Shown: piece after piece, positions 1 to 8,900 of the stretch
How the letters are laid out: each line of letters starts with the position of its first letter
How positions within the stretch are numbered: the stretch's first letter is position 1
Notes under the pieces: generated by a model
Database searches by the model: none
The model's input: only the letters and a program-made list of their open reading frames with translations
Told to the model about the DNA's origin: nothing
Source: Bdellovibrionales bacterium CG10_big_fil_rev_8_21_14_0_10_45_34
Lineage (GTDB): Bacteria; Bdellovibrionota; Bdellovibrionia; Bdellovibrionales; 1-14-0-10-45-34
Length of the DNA stretch: 64,000 nt
NCBI GenBank assembly: GCA_002778785.1
Contig: PEZS01000016.1
Location: 117,106 to 181,105 of the forward strand
Direction of reading: 5' to 3'
Translations under genes and position numbers: made by a program

Positions 1-86
1 GACTAAATGAGGACACGCCCTAGATTAATTGGTGCCATAGCAAACTTAATTGCTTTGAGTCGCCGGCCGTCTACGCTGCTGTTAAG

Positions 87-1130
87 TTAACGCGGAAAAT
101 CCAGCTGGGCAGCGGTTGGCTTGTAAGCACGCTCCAAATGTTCGTAAGCTATTTTGGTGGCAACTCTTCCACGCGAAGTTTTTTGAATGAGCGATTCTTG
201 TAGAAGATAAGGCTCGTAAACTTCTTCGATAGTTTCACGCTCTTCACCCAAACTTGCGGCTATCGTATCAATGCCCACGGGCCCACCTTCAAACCGATCG
301 ATAATAAGCTCCAAAATCCTTCGGTCTAATGAATCAAGACCAAACTGATCGACTTCCAAGGAATCAAGAGCGTATTTGGCAAGATCTTTATCGATCGTGC
401 CATCGCCATGCACTTCCGCATAATCACGAACCCTTCTCAGCAAACGATTTGCGATTCGAGGCGTACCTCGACACCTTTTTGAAATCTCATAGATGCCATC
501 GGGAGTGATAGCCACCTTAAGAATGCCGGCTGACCTCTCGACTATAATTCGAAGATCTTCTACGTTATAAAAGCTCAACCGTTCGTTGATGCCAAAACGA
601 TCTCTAAAAGGTGGATTTAGGAGCCCGGAGCGAGTTGTCGCACCTACGAGTGTAAATGGAGCTATCTTAAATTTCATAGAGCGAGCAGAAAGTCCTTCGC
701 CAGTTAAAATATCGATATAAAAATCTTCCATTGCACTATAGAGATACTCTTCGATCACTCTGTTCAAGCGATGTATTTCGTCGATAAACAGAATACATCC
801 CTCTTGGAGACTGGTCAGAATGGCCGCGAGCTCACCCTTTCTTTCCAGAGCTGGGCCGGAGGTGGTCTTTATGGGAACGCCTAGTTCATGAGCCACGATA
901 ACCGCCAAAGTTGTCTTTCCGAGCCCTGGTGGCCCAGACAATAATACGTGATCGAGTGGCTTTTTACGTTTTTTTGCAGCTTCGATAAAGACCTTTAACT
1001 TGTTTTTTACTTTGTGTTGCCCCGGAAATTCCACAAGTGACTGCGGCCGTAGCTCAGCCTCCACTCTTATTTCACTCGAGTTCTCAGGTGCTTCAGACTC
1101 ATTAATGTTAGCGTCTATAATTCTTGCCAT
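87..1130 (-). CDS. ruvB: RuvB, Holliday junction branch-migration ATPase
   Basis: This is the hexameric AAA+ motor that, with RuvA, drives branch migration of Holliday junctions during recombinational repair. The 347-residue protein is family length. It shows a Walker A loop GPPGLGKT at about residues 66-73, a Walker B DEIH at about 117-120, the sensor GATTR at about 163-167, and a winged-helix C-terminus. The ATG start follows a GGGGGC ribosome site. It is the last gene of a ruvC-ruvA-ruvB operon and starts 13 nt after ruvA ends. The N-terminus before the RuvB domain is about ten residues longer than in E. coli. No lesion is seen. Confidence 0.97.
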   Translation of the reverse strand: MARIIDANINESEAPENSSEIRVEAELRPQSLVEFPGQHKVKNKLKVFIEAAKKRKKPLDHVLLSGPPGLGKTTLAVIVAHELGVPIKTTSGPALERKGELAAILTSLQEGCILFIDEIHRLNRVIEEYLYSAMEDFYIDILTGEGLSARSMKFKIAPFTLVGATTRSGLLNPPFRDRFGINERLSFYNVEDLRIIVERSAGILKVAITPDGIYEISKRCRGTPRIANRLLRRVRDYAEVHGDGTIDKDLAKYALDSLEVDQFGLDSLDRRILELIIDRFEGGPVGIDTIAASLGEERETIEEVYEPYLLQESLIQKTSRGRVATKIAYEHLERAYKPTAAQLDFPR

Positions 1131-1143
1131 CAGTTGCCCCCAG

Positions 1144-1740
1144 CTAAGTTAACGAATTTAACGACAGAAGACATTGCCGGATTCCGGCTTCAACTTCAAC
1201 ACCGTCTTCTAACTGGCCGATCGCCTCGTTAATCTGAATATTTGAAAAACCCAAATTCGACAGCGCAGAATATATGTGCCCATGATTCTTTGCTAGAGAA
1301 GAAACCGGTGCAGCCTGAGAGCGAGTACTTGCCTCTGAAAATTTAACTTTACCCCTGAGGGCAATGACAATTTGCTCCGCAGTTTTTCTGCCAACCTTCG
1401 GTATACTTGTCAGAGCTGCGATGTTCCCTGACTCTATGGCTGCCGAAAGAGCCATCTCGTCTATTCCTGATAGAATTTTCTGCGCCAGCTTTGGACCAAC
1501 ACCATTGACCTTTAAAAGACTTAAAAAAAGTTCTCGGCTATTCTTATTAAAGAATCCGAACAAAGTGATAGCGTCTTCCTTAACATGGGTGTGAACCCAA
1601 AGCTTCACTTCGTCATCGAGCGACAGAATCTGATCGAGACATCTCGAGGAACAGAAGAGCTCGTATCCGACACCGCCACAATCTATGGTTACAGTTTCTT
1701 CGGTCCAATCTATAGTCTTTCCGCGGATGAATCCTATCAA
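1144..1740 (-). CDS. ruvA: RuvA, Holliday junction-binding subunit
   Basis: RuvA is the tetrameric platform that binds the four-way junction and loads RuvB. At 198 residues it is normal size. The N-terminal OB-fold opens with MIGFIRG, and two helix-hairpin-helix motifs are visible around VNGVGPK (about 78-84) and [10 protein letters not shown] (about 112-121). A short C-terminal RuvB-binding domain follows. The start is a TTG whose bases overlap the ruvC stop (TTGA), with a GGAGG ribosome site seven bases upstream, so ruvC and ruvA are probably translationally coupled. Confidence 0.96.
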   Translation of the reverse strand: MIGFIRGKTIDWTEETVTIDCGGVGYELFCSSRCLDQILSLDDEVKLWVHTHVKEDAITLFGFFNKNSRELFLSLLKVNGVGPKLAQKILSGIDEMALSAAIESGNIAALTSIPKVGRKTAEQIVIALRGKVKFSEASTRSQAAPVSSLAKNHGHIYSALSNLGFSNIQINEAIGQLEDGVEVEAGIRQCLLSLNSLT

Positions 1741-2237
1741 GGTGAAACCTCCAAAACTTTCTTTGATCGAGCCGTTTGATTCTGATGTTCAGCAAATACG
1801 AGAGCCAAGGCATCAAACGCATCATCGGCGATGAGACGGTCGGATATCTTAAAATATTTTGATAGATAAGCACGAACAGAGGTTTTATCAGAACCTCCGT
1901 TGCCCGTGACGGACTTTTTGACGAAACGAGTAGCATATTCGACAGTAGCAATGCCCCTGAGAGCCGCCTCCGCAAGCACAACGCCCCTAGCGTGGCCCAA
2001 CTTGAATGCCGATTCAGCACTCTTACCTAAAAATATTTTTTCGACGACAAGCAAATCGGGGTTATATTGCGCCAACATCTTGGTCAGTGTTTCGCGAATT
2101 TCGGCGAGCCTACCGTAAAACGATGGTGACTGAGTCTGAATGACGCCCATCTGTTGAATTTCAATCAACTCGGAATTTAGTTTCGCAATGGCAAAGCCAA
2201 GTACACGACTTCCGGGATCGATGCCCATTATCAACAC
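1737..2237 (-). CDS. ruvC: RuvC, Holliday junction resolvase
   Basis: RuvC is the endonuclease that resolves Holliday junctions after RuvAB migration. The RNase H-like fold is clear from MGIDPGSRVLG at the N-terminus (first catalytic Asp), the central VVEKIFLGK segment (catalytic Glu) and the C-terminal DDAFDALALV (last acidic residues). I chose the GTG start that gives VLIMGIDPG because it lies six bases after a strong AAGGGGGA site. The reading frame stays open for another dozen codons upstream, but that extension is not family-like. The putative start faces a TPR gene on the other strand, so the short gap between them probably holds divergent promoters. Confidence 0.94.
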   Translation of the reverse strand: MLIMGIDPGSRVLGFAIAKLNSELIEIQQMGVIQTQSPSFYGRLAEIRETLTKMLAQYNPDLLVVEKIFLGKSAESAFKLGHARGVVLAEAALRGIATVEYATRFVKKSVTGNGGSDKTSVRAYLSKYFKISDRLIADDAFDALALVFAEHQNQTARSKKVLEVSP

Positions 2238-2317
2238 TCGCACTCCCCCTTCTGCCGCTCTATTTGAGCACAAAAATTGAACTTGTGCAGTCTTTCTAAC
2301 GATGCCAACCTGAGAGA

Positions 2318-3052
2318 GTGGAAGACCTTTCCCTCAAAGCCATTGAAAAGTATCAGTTGATTCTACAAAAAGATCCGAAGAGTCAAATTTTTGCACCCTT
2401 GGCCGAAGCCTATTTAAAAAAAGGCTGGGTTGAGGAAGCATTCAAAACAGTGACCAAAGGCATCGAGAATCATCCACAACTTACAGGTGGTTATTTGGTA
2501 CTAGGAAAAGTGAATATCGCCAGGCAAGACTTTCCATCCGCAGAGGAAGCCTTACGCAGAGCCTGTCAAATCTCTCCGGAGAACATCGCCGCACATCGGC
2601 TCCTAGCCCAAATTGGCAACCTAAAAAAAGACTACCAGTCAGCTCTTCGATACTACAAAAAGGTCTTATTTCTGAGTCCCGAAGATTCAGAAGCTATCAA
2701 GATGACACAGAAGCTAGAGGCGATTAGTGCTGCAGACTACCCCGACGAAGTATTTCAACTGGTTCGACTTAATGCATCAACGAGCTCAGGAGAAGCTACT
2801 GAGCGTCAAGGAACGACTGCTCCCTATAGCTCTACAAAAGAGCGATTGCTTTCTTTGTTCGATGCCTTTTTGATCCGCCAAGACCTTGAGAGGGCTCAGC
2901 AGACGCTAGCCGAAATCGAAGAAACGTTTGGAAAATCCAGGGAAACTGAAAAAAGAAGCCAGTATCTATTTGGCAAGATAACCAACTCTCGCTTGGCTAA
3001 AGGAGAGAAGCGCCTAAAGTTTCTAAAATCCCTTCGTATGTCTTTAACCTAA
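2318..3052 (+). CDS. TPR-repeat protein, function unknown
   Basis: This 244-residue protein has three to four tetratricopeptide repeats in its first 140 residues. Their signatures include APLAEAYLKKGWVEEA, GYLVLGKVNIARQDF and AHRLLAQIGNLKKDYQSA. A second, more variable helical region follows. There is no signal peptide or membrane segment, so it is probably a cytoplasmic scaffold that binds a partner peptide. The start is GTG with a GAGAG site close by. It is followed by efp on the same strand after about 115 nt and is divergent from ruvC. TPR folds do not predict function and no specific family is recognised. Confidence 0.85.
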   Translation: MEDLSLKAIEKYQLILQKDPKSQIFAPLAEAYLKKGWVEEAFKTVTKGIENHPQLTGGYLVLGKVNIARQDFPSAEEALRRACQISPENIAAHRLLAQIGNLKKDYQSALRYYKKVLFLSPEDSEAIKMTQKLEAISAADYPDEVFQLVRLNASTSSGEATERQGTTAPYSSTKERLLSLFDAFLIRQDLERAQQTLAEIEETFGKSRETEKRSQYLFGKITNSRLAKGEKRLKFLKSLRMSLT

Positions 3053-3166
3053 AATTGCGCTCCATGTTCAAACGAACTCCGCAGTGAAAAATCAAAGAGT
3101 ATCTAGACTCTCGCACAATTGCCGGTTAATTTGTGGGGTCATTTCATCTGGAAAGGTCACGAACAC

Positions 3167-3730
3167 ATGTATTCTACAGCGGATTTTAAAAAAAACCTAA
3201 AGATCCTTATCGACAATGACCCATATGTTGTCGTCGATTTTCAGCACGTAAAACCGGGTAAAGGAAATCAATTCACACGAACAAAGCTAAAGAACATGAT
3301 CACGGGTTCAAACCTTGAGCGCACATTTAAGTCAGGTGAAAAATTTGCTGTACCAGACGTTCGGACCCGAGATATGTCGTTTCTCTACAAAGACGAATCT
3401 GGCTACAACTTCATGGACAAAGAAACCTACGAGCAGATGTCTATTGCGGGTGACGATATTGGCGAAAACGTTAACTATCTTTTAGAGAATCTTGATGTAA
3501 CGGTCTTATTTTTTAACAACAAACCAATTGGCGTAGACGTTCCCAATGCAGTGAATCTAACTGTCGTTGAAACGGACCCCGGCTTTAAGGGAAACACAGT
3601 CACAAATGTTTTTAAGCCGGCAAAAATGCAGACTGGGGCCGTTATCCAGGTGCCTCTTCACATAAACGAGGGCGACGTAGTTCGTGTTGACACACGAACC
3701 GGCGACTACGTTTCGCGAGTTAATGAGTAA
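3167..3730 (+). CDS. efp: Elongation factor P
   Basis: EF-P relieves ribosome stalling at polyproline stretches. The 187-residue protein has the three-barrel layout: a KOW-like domain with the modification loop KPGKGNQF (Lys32 is the equivalent of the E. coli beta-lysylated Lys34), then the OB domains ending with the conserved C-terminal segment GDVVRVDTRTGDYVSRV. The ATG at MYSTADF is chosen over an upstream TTG because it fits the family length and has an AAAGG site at normal spacing. No epmA or epmB gene is visible in the window, so the modification state cannot be judged. Confidence 0.95.
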   Translation: MYSTADFKKNLKILIDNDPYVVVDFQHVKPGKGNQFTRTKLKNMITGSNLERTFKSGEKFAVPDVRTRDMSFLYKDESGYNFMDKETYEQMSIAGDDIGENVNYLLENLDVTVLFFNNKPIGVDVPNAVNLTVVETDPGFKGNTVTNVFKPAKMQTGAVIQVPLHINEGDVVRVDTRTGDYVSRVNE

Positions 3731-3888
3731 CTTACATTTGGTCGAGGCCTATATTTCCTATCCAAACGTCTTTGTTTGCTAAAACACCCAAATTACACTC
3801 GCAACTATTCGTATCTATTGGGAAAATAGCGATTGGGGACCTTCTACTTCAGCCATTCTAATTTGCGTTGGTCCTTAGGCAGGTATAC

Positions 3889-4923
3889 ATGGCAAGCCAA
3901 CCCGATTCGGCAGATAGAGAAATTTGGAGAATCTATCAATCACTGAAAGATGCCTCCCTTGTCGCCTCCCACTTTGTACAGAAGTGGGAAAAAAGTGAGT
4001 TGTCCGAAAATCACCAGTACGGTGTTGCTATGTTTATGATTCGGGCCGGGTTTGTCGCATCACTAGCCCGCGTCGTTTCTCACAAATTAAAGTCGCAAGC
4101 TAAAGTTCCCTGGCAAATCATAGGCACAATACTGAATCACCACGCTGACTTAGCGAGCCCCGAATGTGTAGACAAGTTCCTAAAAGCACTTGCTCACGAA
4201 AAATCTGATTTACTGAGCTATCCCCGCCTATTTGAGAGATTTTCCAATCTAAAAGAGCAGTTTGAAAAGCAATATCAACTGAGCGTCGAACGGCTTCAAG
4301 CCGCCAATGAGAAGCTTTACCAGCGAATACTTTTTTTCAGAAATGATCGCTTATTGGATGAAGAAGGTCGCGCCATCGATGAGTTGGAGGCTAAATTTCC
4401 GACAGACCCTCGGATTAAGAAAATCCGCCAAGACCACATCGAGAGGGCCGCACGGCAAAAAATTCAGAGTTTGCAATCCAGTGAAAGGATCACTCTTAAT
4501 GCGATAGATGACCAACCAGATTTTAAAGAAAAAACAGAAGTCATTTCGAGATTTTACGAAATCATCAAGCAAAATCCCGACTGGCTTTACGAGGTAGCAG
4601 TTGCCCTGTTTAGCCTGGATCTCTTTGAAGAGTGTATCGAACTAACTGAAAAAGCTCACTTAAAACCCAATGTTTTTTGGCTGAAATTCGAGGCTCTTGT
4701 GGGCTCTCGCAGGTATATCGAGGCGCTTGATTGGCTTGAAAATAATTCTGTAGATGCTAAGCCAGAGACAACCTATATGATCAAGTATGCAAAAGCGCGG
4801 GTATTAAGAGAGCTAGGCGAGACATCTAAAGCCATCGAGTTGTTAGAAGCAATTGAGCAAACAAGGCCAACTTACCGCCAGACTCACGACTTACTTCGGG
4901 AATGGAAGAGTGATAGAAAGTGA
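3889..4923 (+). CDS. Helical-repeat protein, first gene of the tamB-tamA unit
   Basis: I do not recognise a specific family. The 344-residue protein is almost entirely helical. A basic coiled-coil-like middle (about residues 125-190) sits between an N-terminal helical domain and a C-terminal TPR-like array with motifs such as YAKARVLRELGETSKAIELL. There is no signal peptide or membrane segment, so it is predicted cytoplasmic. The ATG start has an AGGCAGG site upstream and fits better than a TTG seven codons earlier. Its stop codon overlaps the tamB start (GTGA), which implies co-translation with the TAM genes. A role in TAM assembly or regulation is inference from context only. Confidence 0.8.
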   Translation: MASQPDSADREIWRIYQSLKDASLVASHFVQKWEKSELSENHQYGVAMFMIRAGFVASLARVVSHKLKSQAKVPWQIIGTILNHHADLASPECVDKFLKALAHEKSDLLSYPRLFERFSNLKEQFEKQYQLSVERLQAANEKLYQRILFFRNDRLLDEEGRAIDELEAKFPTDPRIKKIRQDHIERAARQKIQSLQSSERITLNAIDDQPDFKEKTEVISRFYEIIKQNPDWLYEVAVALFSLDLFEECIELTEKAHLKPNVFWLKFEALVGSRRYIEALDWLENNSVDAKPETTYMIKYAKARVLRELGETSKAIELLEAIEQTRPTYRQTHDLLREWKSDRK

Positions 4924-7900
4924 AGTTTTTTTCAAAAAAAGAACTTAAGCAAGTTTTGATTTTGATTGGATTCTTTGTAATCCTGGGCTTCGCTTATTCC
5001 TTTTACGTCCCGCGACTCAAAAGCTGGATTCGCTTTTCTGTCATCGAACTTTCCGAAAAATATCTTAATGCTCAGATCGTGCCGGGTGGTTTCGAATTTG
5101 TTGCATGGCCTATCGGATTTGAATTTAAAGATTTGGAAATTCAACTTGGCGGAAATGTAGCTAAAATAGTTGCTCCGATACACATAGATAGATTGCGCTT
5201 TGGCTTCCAGCCTTTCTCACTTCTCCTCGGTACCTATGGCATAACCGAGGTTGTTATCGAACACCCGGTAATCACTGTGATATCAGAACGTTCGCAAAAA
5301 AAGAAGGAACCACAAACCGACTACACGTCATTGAAACGTGCCTTTAAAGAAGCCATGCAGATTCCTTTTGGAATTGTTGAAATCACTCACGGGGAAGTTC
5401 AAGTAAAAAGCGTTGATGCTAATGCGCTTGTTCAAGCTAAGGAACTGAGCTTTTTTGTTGAGAATCGGTGGCAGTCTACGTACTGGAGCTTAAAAACAGA
5501 ACAGCTTAAATTAAAGCACTCTCAATCGTCTGAAGGTTTGCTAGAATTTCATTTAAATTTAGATCTACGCACAAGTGACAACTCCATCTATCTGACACAA
5601 GCGAAACTTGAACGACAGGAGTCTTACCTAGCCGCCTCTGGTGTTCTAAAGGGCGATTACCTTTCTGGTAAAGTTGATACGTTGGAGCTTGCGGCAAAGT
5701 CTGATATCGCGATGGAATCGATCAAAACCTGGATTGTGCAAATAGATCCCTCACTTCGCCTTCCTGATTTGTCGGGTCGCATCCAGTCACAAATGATTGC
5801 TATTAAGTCATCAGATCGCCCGGCGATGCTTTCGGCGGAGGTCGATCTTAAGCAGTTTGTCTACGATGGATATAAAGTGGGCGATATTAAGGCGAGTTTA
5901 AAAGCTGATCAAAATATCGTTCACATAGGTAAAGCGAGAATTTCATCTGATGCAGGAACTATAAATATCGAAGATGCGCGATACAACATTGAAGGTGGCG
6001 AGCTGACACAGGCGCGGATCAAAGCTGATGAAGTTCAAGTCAAATCTCTTTTGGCAAACTTTAAAGTTAATGTGCCGGTTAAAATGTTGGTTTCCACGGA
6101 TATCTCTTGCAATGCCAGCGCCAAACAGACTGAACTTCTGTGTCAGGGTGAAGTACTCGGAAAAAACTTTGAGGTCGAAGGGGCCCCCAATAAGCCGTCA
6201 ATTGTTGCACTAGACAAAACACGTATTGTAGGACAAGTCCGAATTGACAAACATAGCGCATACACCAAAGCAGAGATTCAGATTGGAGAGAACTCCAAAG
6301 GTCGAGCTGAAGGAACTGTGGAGTTCAGTAAAGGTTTTACTTTTAATTATTCCGCCTCAAATATCAGTTTCAAAGACGTTAGGAGCCTTGCGGGACTCAA
6401 ACTCGAAGGAAGCTTGTCATTACTCGGATCAACGGAGGGGGATTCGTCTAGGGCTACTGTTAGCATGGAAGCTAAAGGCCGTGATCTCTACTTAGAAGAT
6501 TTTGCGCTCGGTAACCCCGAAGCGACTGTCAAGTACTCTAAAGGCCATCTTTACTTTAAAGAGATCAACGGGATGTATAGGACAACCCGCTACAGAGGTG
6601 ATATCGACTTGGATCTCGATCGTGCAACCATTAGTGCCTCTACCACATTGCCATTTGTTCAAGCCTACGACTTAGAGAAATTCTTAGAGCGAAAAGTTCA
6701 GCTGCCTTTCAATGTGTTTGCAACCGGATATGCAAAAGTTTCTGCTCAAGGCCCGTTGGACCTTTCAAAGCTCAACTACTCTGTTGAGTCGTCTTTTTCG
6801 CGCGGAGAAGTGTTTAGTGAACCATTTGAATCAATGACTGTTAACTTTGTTGGTCACAGTGGGAGCTTTATTGCTCAAGACATTCGAATGAAAAAGGGTA
6901 AAGGAGAAGTAATTCTTACCGGCGAGATCTCAAACACCGGAGAAGCAAATCTCGCCGTACTAGCAAAAGATTTACGTTTTGAAGAATTCAATCGTATTTC
7001 TAAAGTAGGCAAACGTATCACCGGACAATTTCAGGTCGACTCCCAAATTCGAGGCCAAATATTGGACCCCAATCTTAAATTACAGGCAACTGCTAACCAG
7101 ATGGCCATTGGCGTAGAGGGCGTACCTGATTCAACCGTGGCCTTCTCGAAGGATTCCAAGAATATAGAGCTCAACGCGAAAATCTTCGGTGATCAAATTA
7201 ACCTGGACTACCTTGCAAGCATAGATTCCACTGGACCCTTTCACCTAAAGGTCTTAGCAAAAGAGTGGGACTTTTCTAGCCTCATGGGGCTTCTCTCAAA
7301 AGATCTTTCTACACGCGAATTTTCATCAAAGCTCACATTAGAGGGAGAATTTCGCAGCCAGAGCAGTGGTTTTTGGGGATCAACCGGACAACTTAAAATT
7401 TCAGAACTTAGCCTCCAGAGGGGACAACTTGATTTGAAGCTCGAAGGCAATGGAACCATTGAGATGAAAAGTGGTCGTTTGGTCGCTCGAGGAATTAGAC
7501 TTAGAGGGGATAATTCATTGATTCGAATTCAGTCAGAAGAGCTCTCATCTGAAGGAATCGATCTAGGAATATCTGGTAAGATTGAAATGGGTTTACTCTA
7601 TTTTCTGACCCCCTTTTTGGCTGACTTAAGCGGCACTATGTCGTTATCGAGCCGCATGACTGGCAACTGGGGCGACTTAAAGGTCAATGGATCCGCATAC
7701 ATTCAAGATGGACTTATTTTAACAAGAAATCTACCACATGCTTTTGAAAAGATCCGTGCAGACGTCACCTTTAATCAGGATCAAATACTGCTTGAGACAT
7801 TGAGATCCGATTTTGCCGGGGGACAGATGCGCGCCGAAGGCATTGTGCAACTTAAAGGCAATGAACGTTACCCAGTGAAGATAAAGGGCACTTTGCGAAA

Positions 7901-8900
7901 CGCCACTTTGGACATTCCACAGGGTGTACAAACCGTGGGTGATGCGGATCTCACTCTCACGGGTGAGTGGTTTCCTTATTTACTGGCGGGAGAGTATAGA
8001 ATTCGATCTGGCAAGGTGACCCGCGAGTTTGAAACTCAAGCAGATGAAGGAACAATCAAGCGAAGCATCTACCTGCCAAAGAGCATTGGCGCAGCAAGTT
8101 TTGAACCGCTTCGATATCAGATTAAGACGGTTTTGAACTCACCCATTCAAGTAAAAAACAAACTCGTAGATGCTCAAATAACTGGCCACCTCGAAATACT
8201 CGGCACAACATCTGAGCCAGGTCTCATGGGAGAAATTACAGCTCTCAAGGGCGGCAAACTCTATTTTCGAGAAACTCCGTTTGATATCAATACGGCGCAA
8301 ATTCGGTTTGAAGACCCAAACTCTATCAATCCCATTATGTATGCGGCTGCCTCTACGATCGTGCCTAAAAGGACCGCGCAACAGATTGAGAATTTTGAAG
8401 TTAACCTACTACTGCAAGGTACAACATCTGACTATATATTGACCTTGCAAAGCCAGCCACCTCTACCTGACAACGAAATTATTTCTTTACTCGCCCTCGG
8501 CGTGACGTCGACAGACCTAGAAGGGTCTGGGAGTGAGAGCAATGTGGCGAAGCAATCTGTGGAACTGGGATCAGCCTTGTTCTCTGCAAATCCTTTAGGG
8601 AATGATCTCAAGGAGAGGTTTGGATTTGACGTCAAGATCTCATCTGCTACTGATACCACGGACAATACGACGGTTCCACGAGTTATAGTAAGTAGGCAAT
8701 GGACGCCAAGGGTTGGCACCTCAGCCAGTCGAACGCTCGGACCAAGATCTACACAAGATGTGCGCCTGCAATATCAGTTTACAGATAGCCTTTCTGCGAT
8801 TGGACTATGGGAAGGAAGAAGTTACTCAGAAGAAAGTGGTGACACTCAGGTGCAGGATGTTTTAGGGCTCGATCTCGAGTACAGGGTAGACTTTCGATGA
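4920..8900 (+). CDS. tamB: TamB, inner-membrane anchored translocation/assembly module
   Basis: TamB-family proteins bridge the periplasm as a long hydrophobic beta-taco groove and work with TamA in inserting outer-membrane proteins or moving phospholipids. The 1326-residue protein has one N-terminal transmembrane helix (about residues 10-29, VLILIGFFVILGFAY) and then a long run of alternating beta-rich AsmA-like repeats. The C-terminal TamB/DUF490 domain (about the last 330 residues) contains ALKGGKLYFRETPF and ends in a barrel-type terminus, LEYRVDFR. The length is close to that of E. coli TamB. GTG and ATG overlaps with the neighbours on both sides show a single transcription unit. The order tamB before tamA is the reverse of E. 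coli. Confidence 0.93.
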   Translation: MKFFSKKELKQVLILIGFFVILGFAYSFYVPRLKSWIRFSVIELSEKYLNAQIVPGGFEFVAWPIGFEFKDLEIQLGGNVAKIVAPIHIDRLRFGFQPFSLLLGTYGITEVVIEHPVITVISERSQKKKEPQTDYTSLKRAFKEAMQIPFGIVEITHGEVQVKSVDANALVQAKELSFFVENRWQSTYWSLKTEQLKLKHSQSSEGLLEFHLNLDLRTSDNSIYLTQAKLERQESYLAASGVLKGDYLSGKVDTLELAAKSDIAMESIKTWIVQIDPSLRLPDLSGRIQSQMIAIKSSDRPAMLSAEVDLKQFVYDGYKVGDIKASLKADQNIVHIGKARISSDAGTINIEDARYNIEGGELTQARIKADEVQVKSLLANFKVNVPVKMLVSTDISCNASAKQTELLCQGEVLGKNFEVEGAPNKPSIVALDKTRIVGQVRIDKHSAYTKAEIQIGENSKGRAEGTVEFSKGFTFNYSASNISFKDVRSLAGLKLEGSLSLLGSTEGDSSRATVSMEAKGRDLYLEDFALGNPEATVKYSKGHLYFKEINGMYRTTRYRGDIDLDLDRATISASTTLPFVQAYDLEKFLERKVQLPFNVFATGYAKVSAQGPLDLSKLNYSVESSFSRGEVFSEPFESMTVNFVGHSGSFIAQDIRMKKGKGEVILTGEISNTGEANLAVLAKDLRFEEFNRISKVGKRITGQFQVDSQIRGQILDPNLKLQATANQMAIGVEGVPDSTVAFSKDSKNIELNAKIFGDQINLDYLASIDSTGPFHLKVLAKEWDFSSLMGLLSKDLSTREFSSKLTLEGEFRSQSSGFWGSTGQLKISELSLQRGQLDLKLEGNGTIEMKSGRLVARGIRLRGDNSLIRIQSEELSSEGIDLGISGKIEMGLLYFLTPFLADLSGTMSLSSRMTGNWGDLKVNGSAYIQDGLILTRNLPHAFEKIRADVTFNQDQILLETLRSDFAGGQMRAEGIVQLKGNERYPVKIKGTLRNATLDIPQGVQTVGDADLTLTGEWFPYLLAGEYRIRSGKVTREFETQADEGTIKRSIYLPKSIGAASFEPLRYQIKTVLNSPIQVKNKLVDAQITGHLEILGTTSEPGLMGEITALKGGKLYFRETPFDINTAQIRFEDPNSINPIMYAAASTIVPKRTAQQIENFEVNLLLQGTTSDYILTLQSQPPLPDNEIISLLALGVTSTDLEGSGSESNVAKQSVELGSALFSANPLGNDLKERFGFDVKISSATDTTDNTTVPRVIVSRQWTPRVGTSASRTLGPRSTQDVRLQYQFTDSLSAIGLWEGRSYSEESGDTQVQDVLGLDLEYRVDFR

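Noticed and set aside
1613-2020. 135-codon minus-strand frame over ruvA and ruvC
   Set aside because: It overlaps two certain genes in another frame and shows no domain-like sequence.
2238-2317. SOS operator for the ruv operon
   Set aside because: I looked for TTAC-N3-GTAA or other clear LexA-type palindromes upstream of ruvC and found none.
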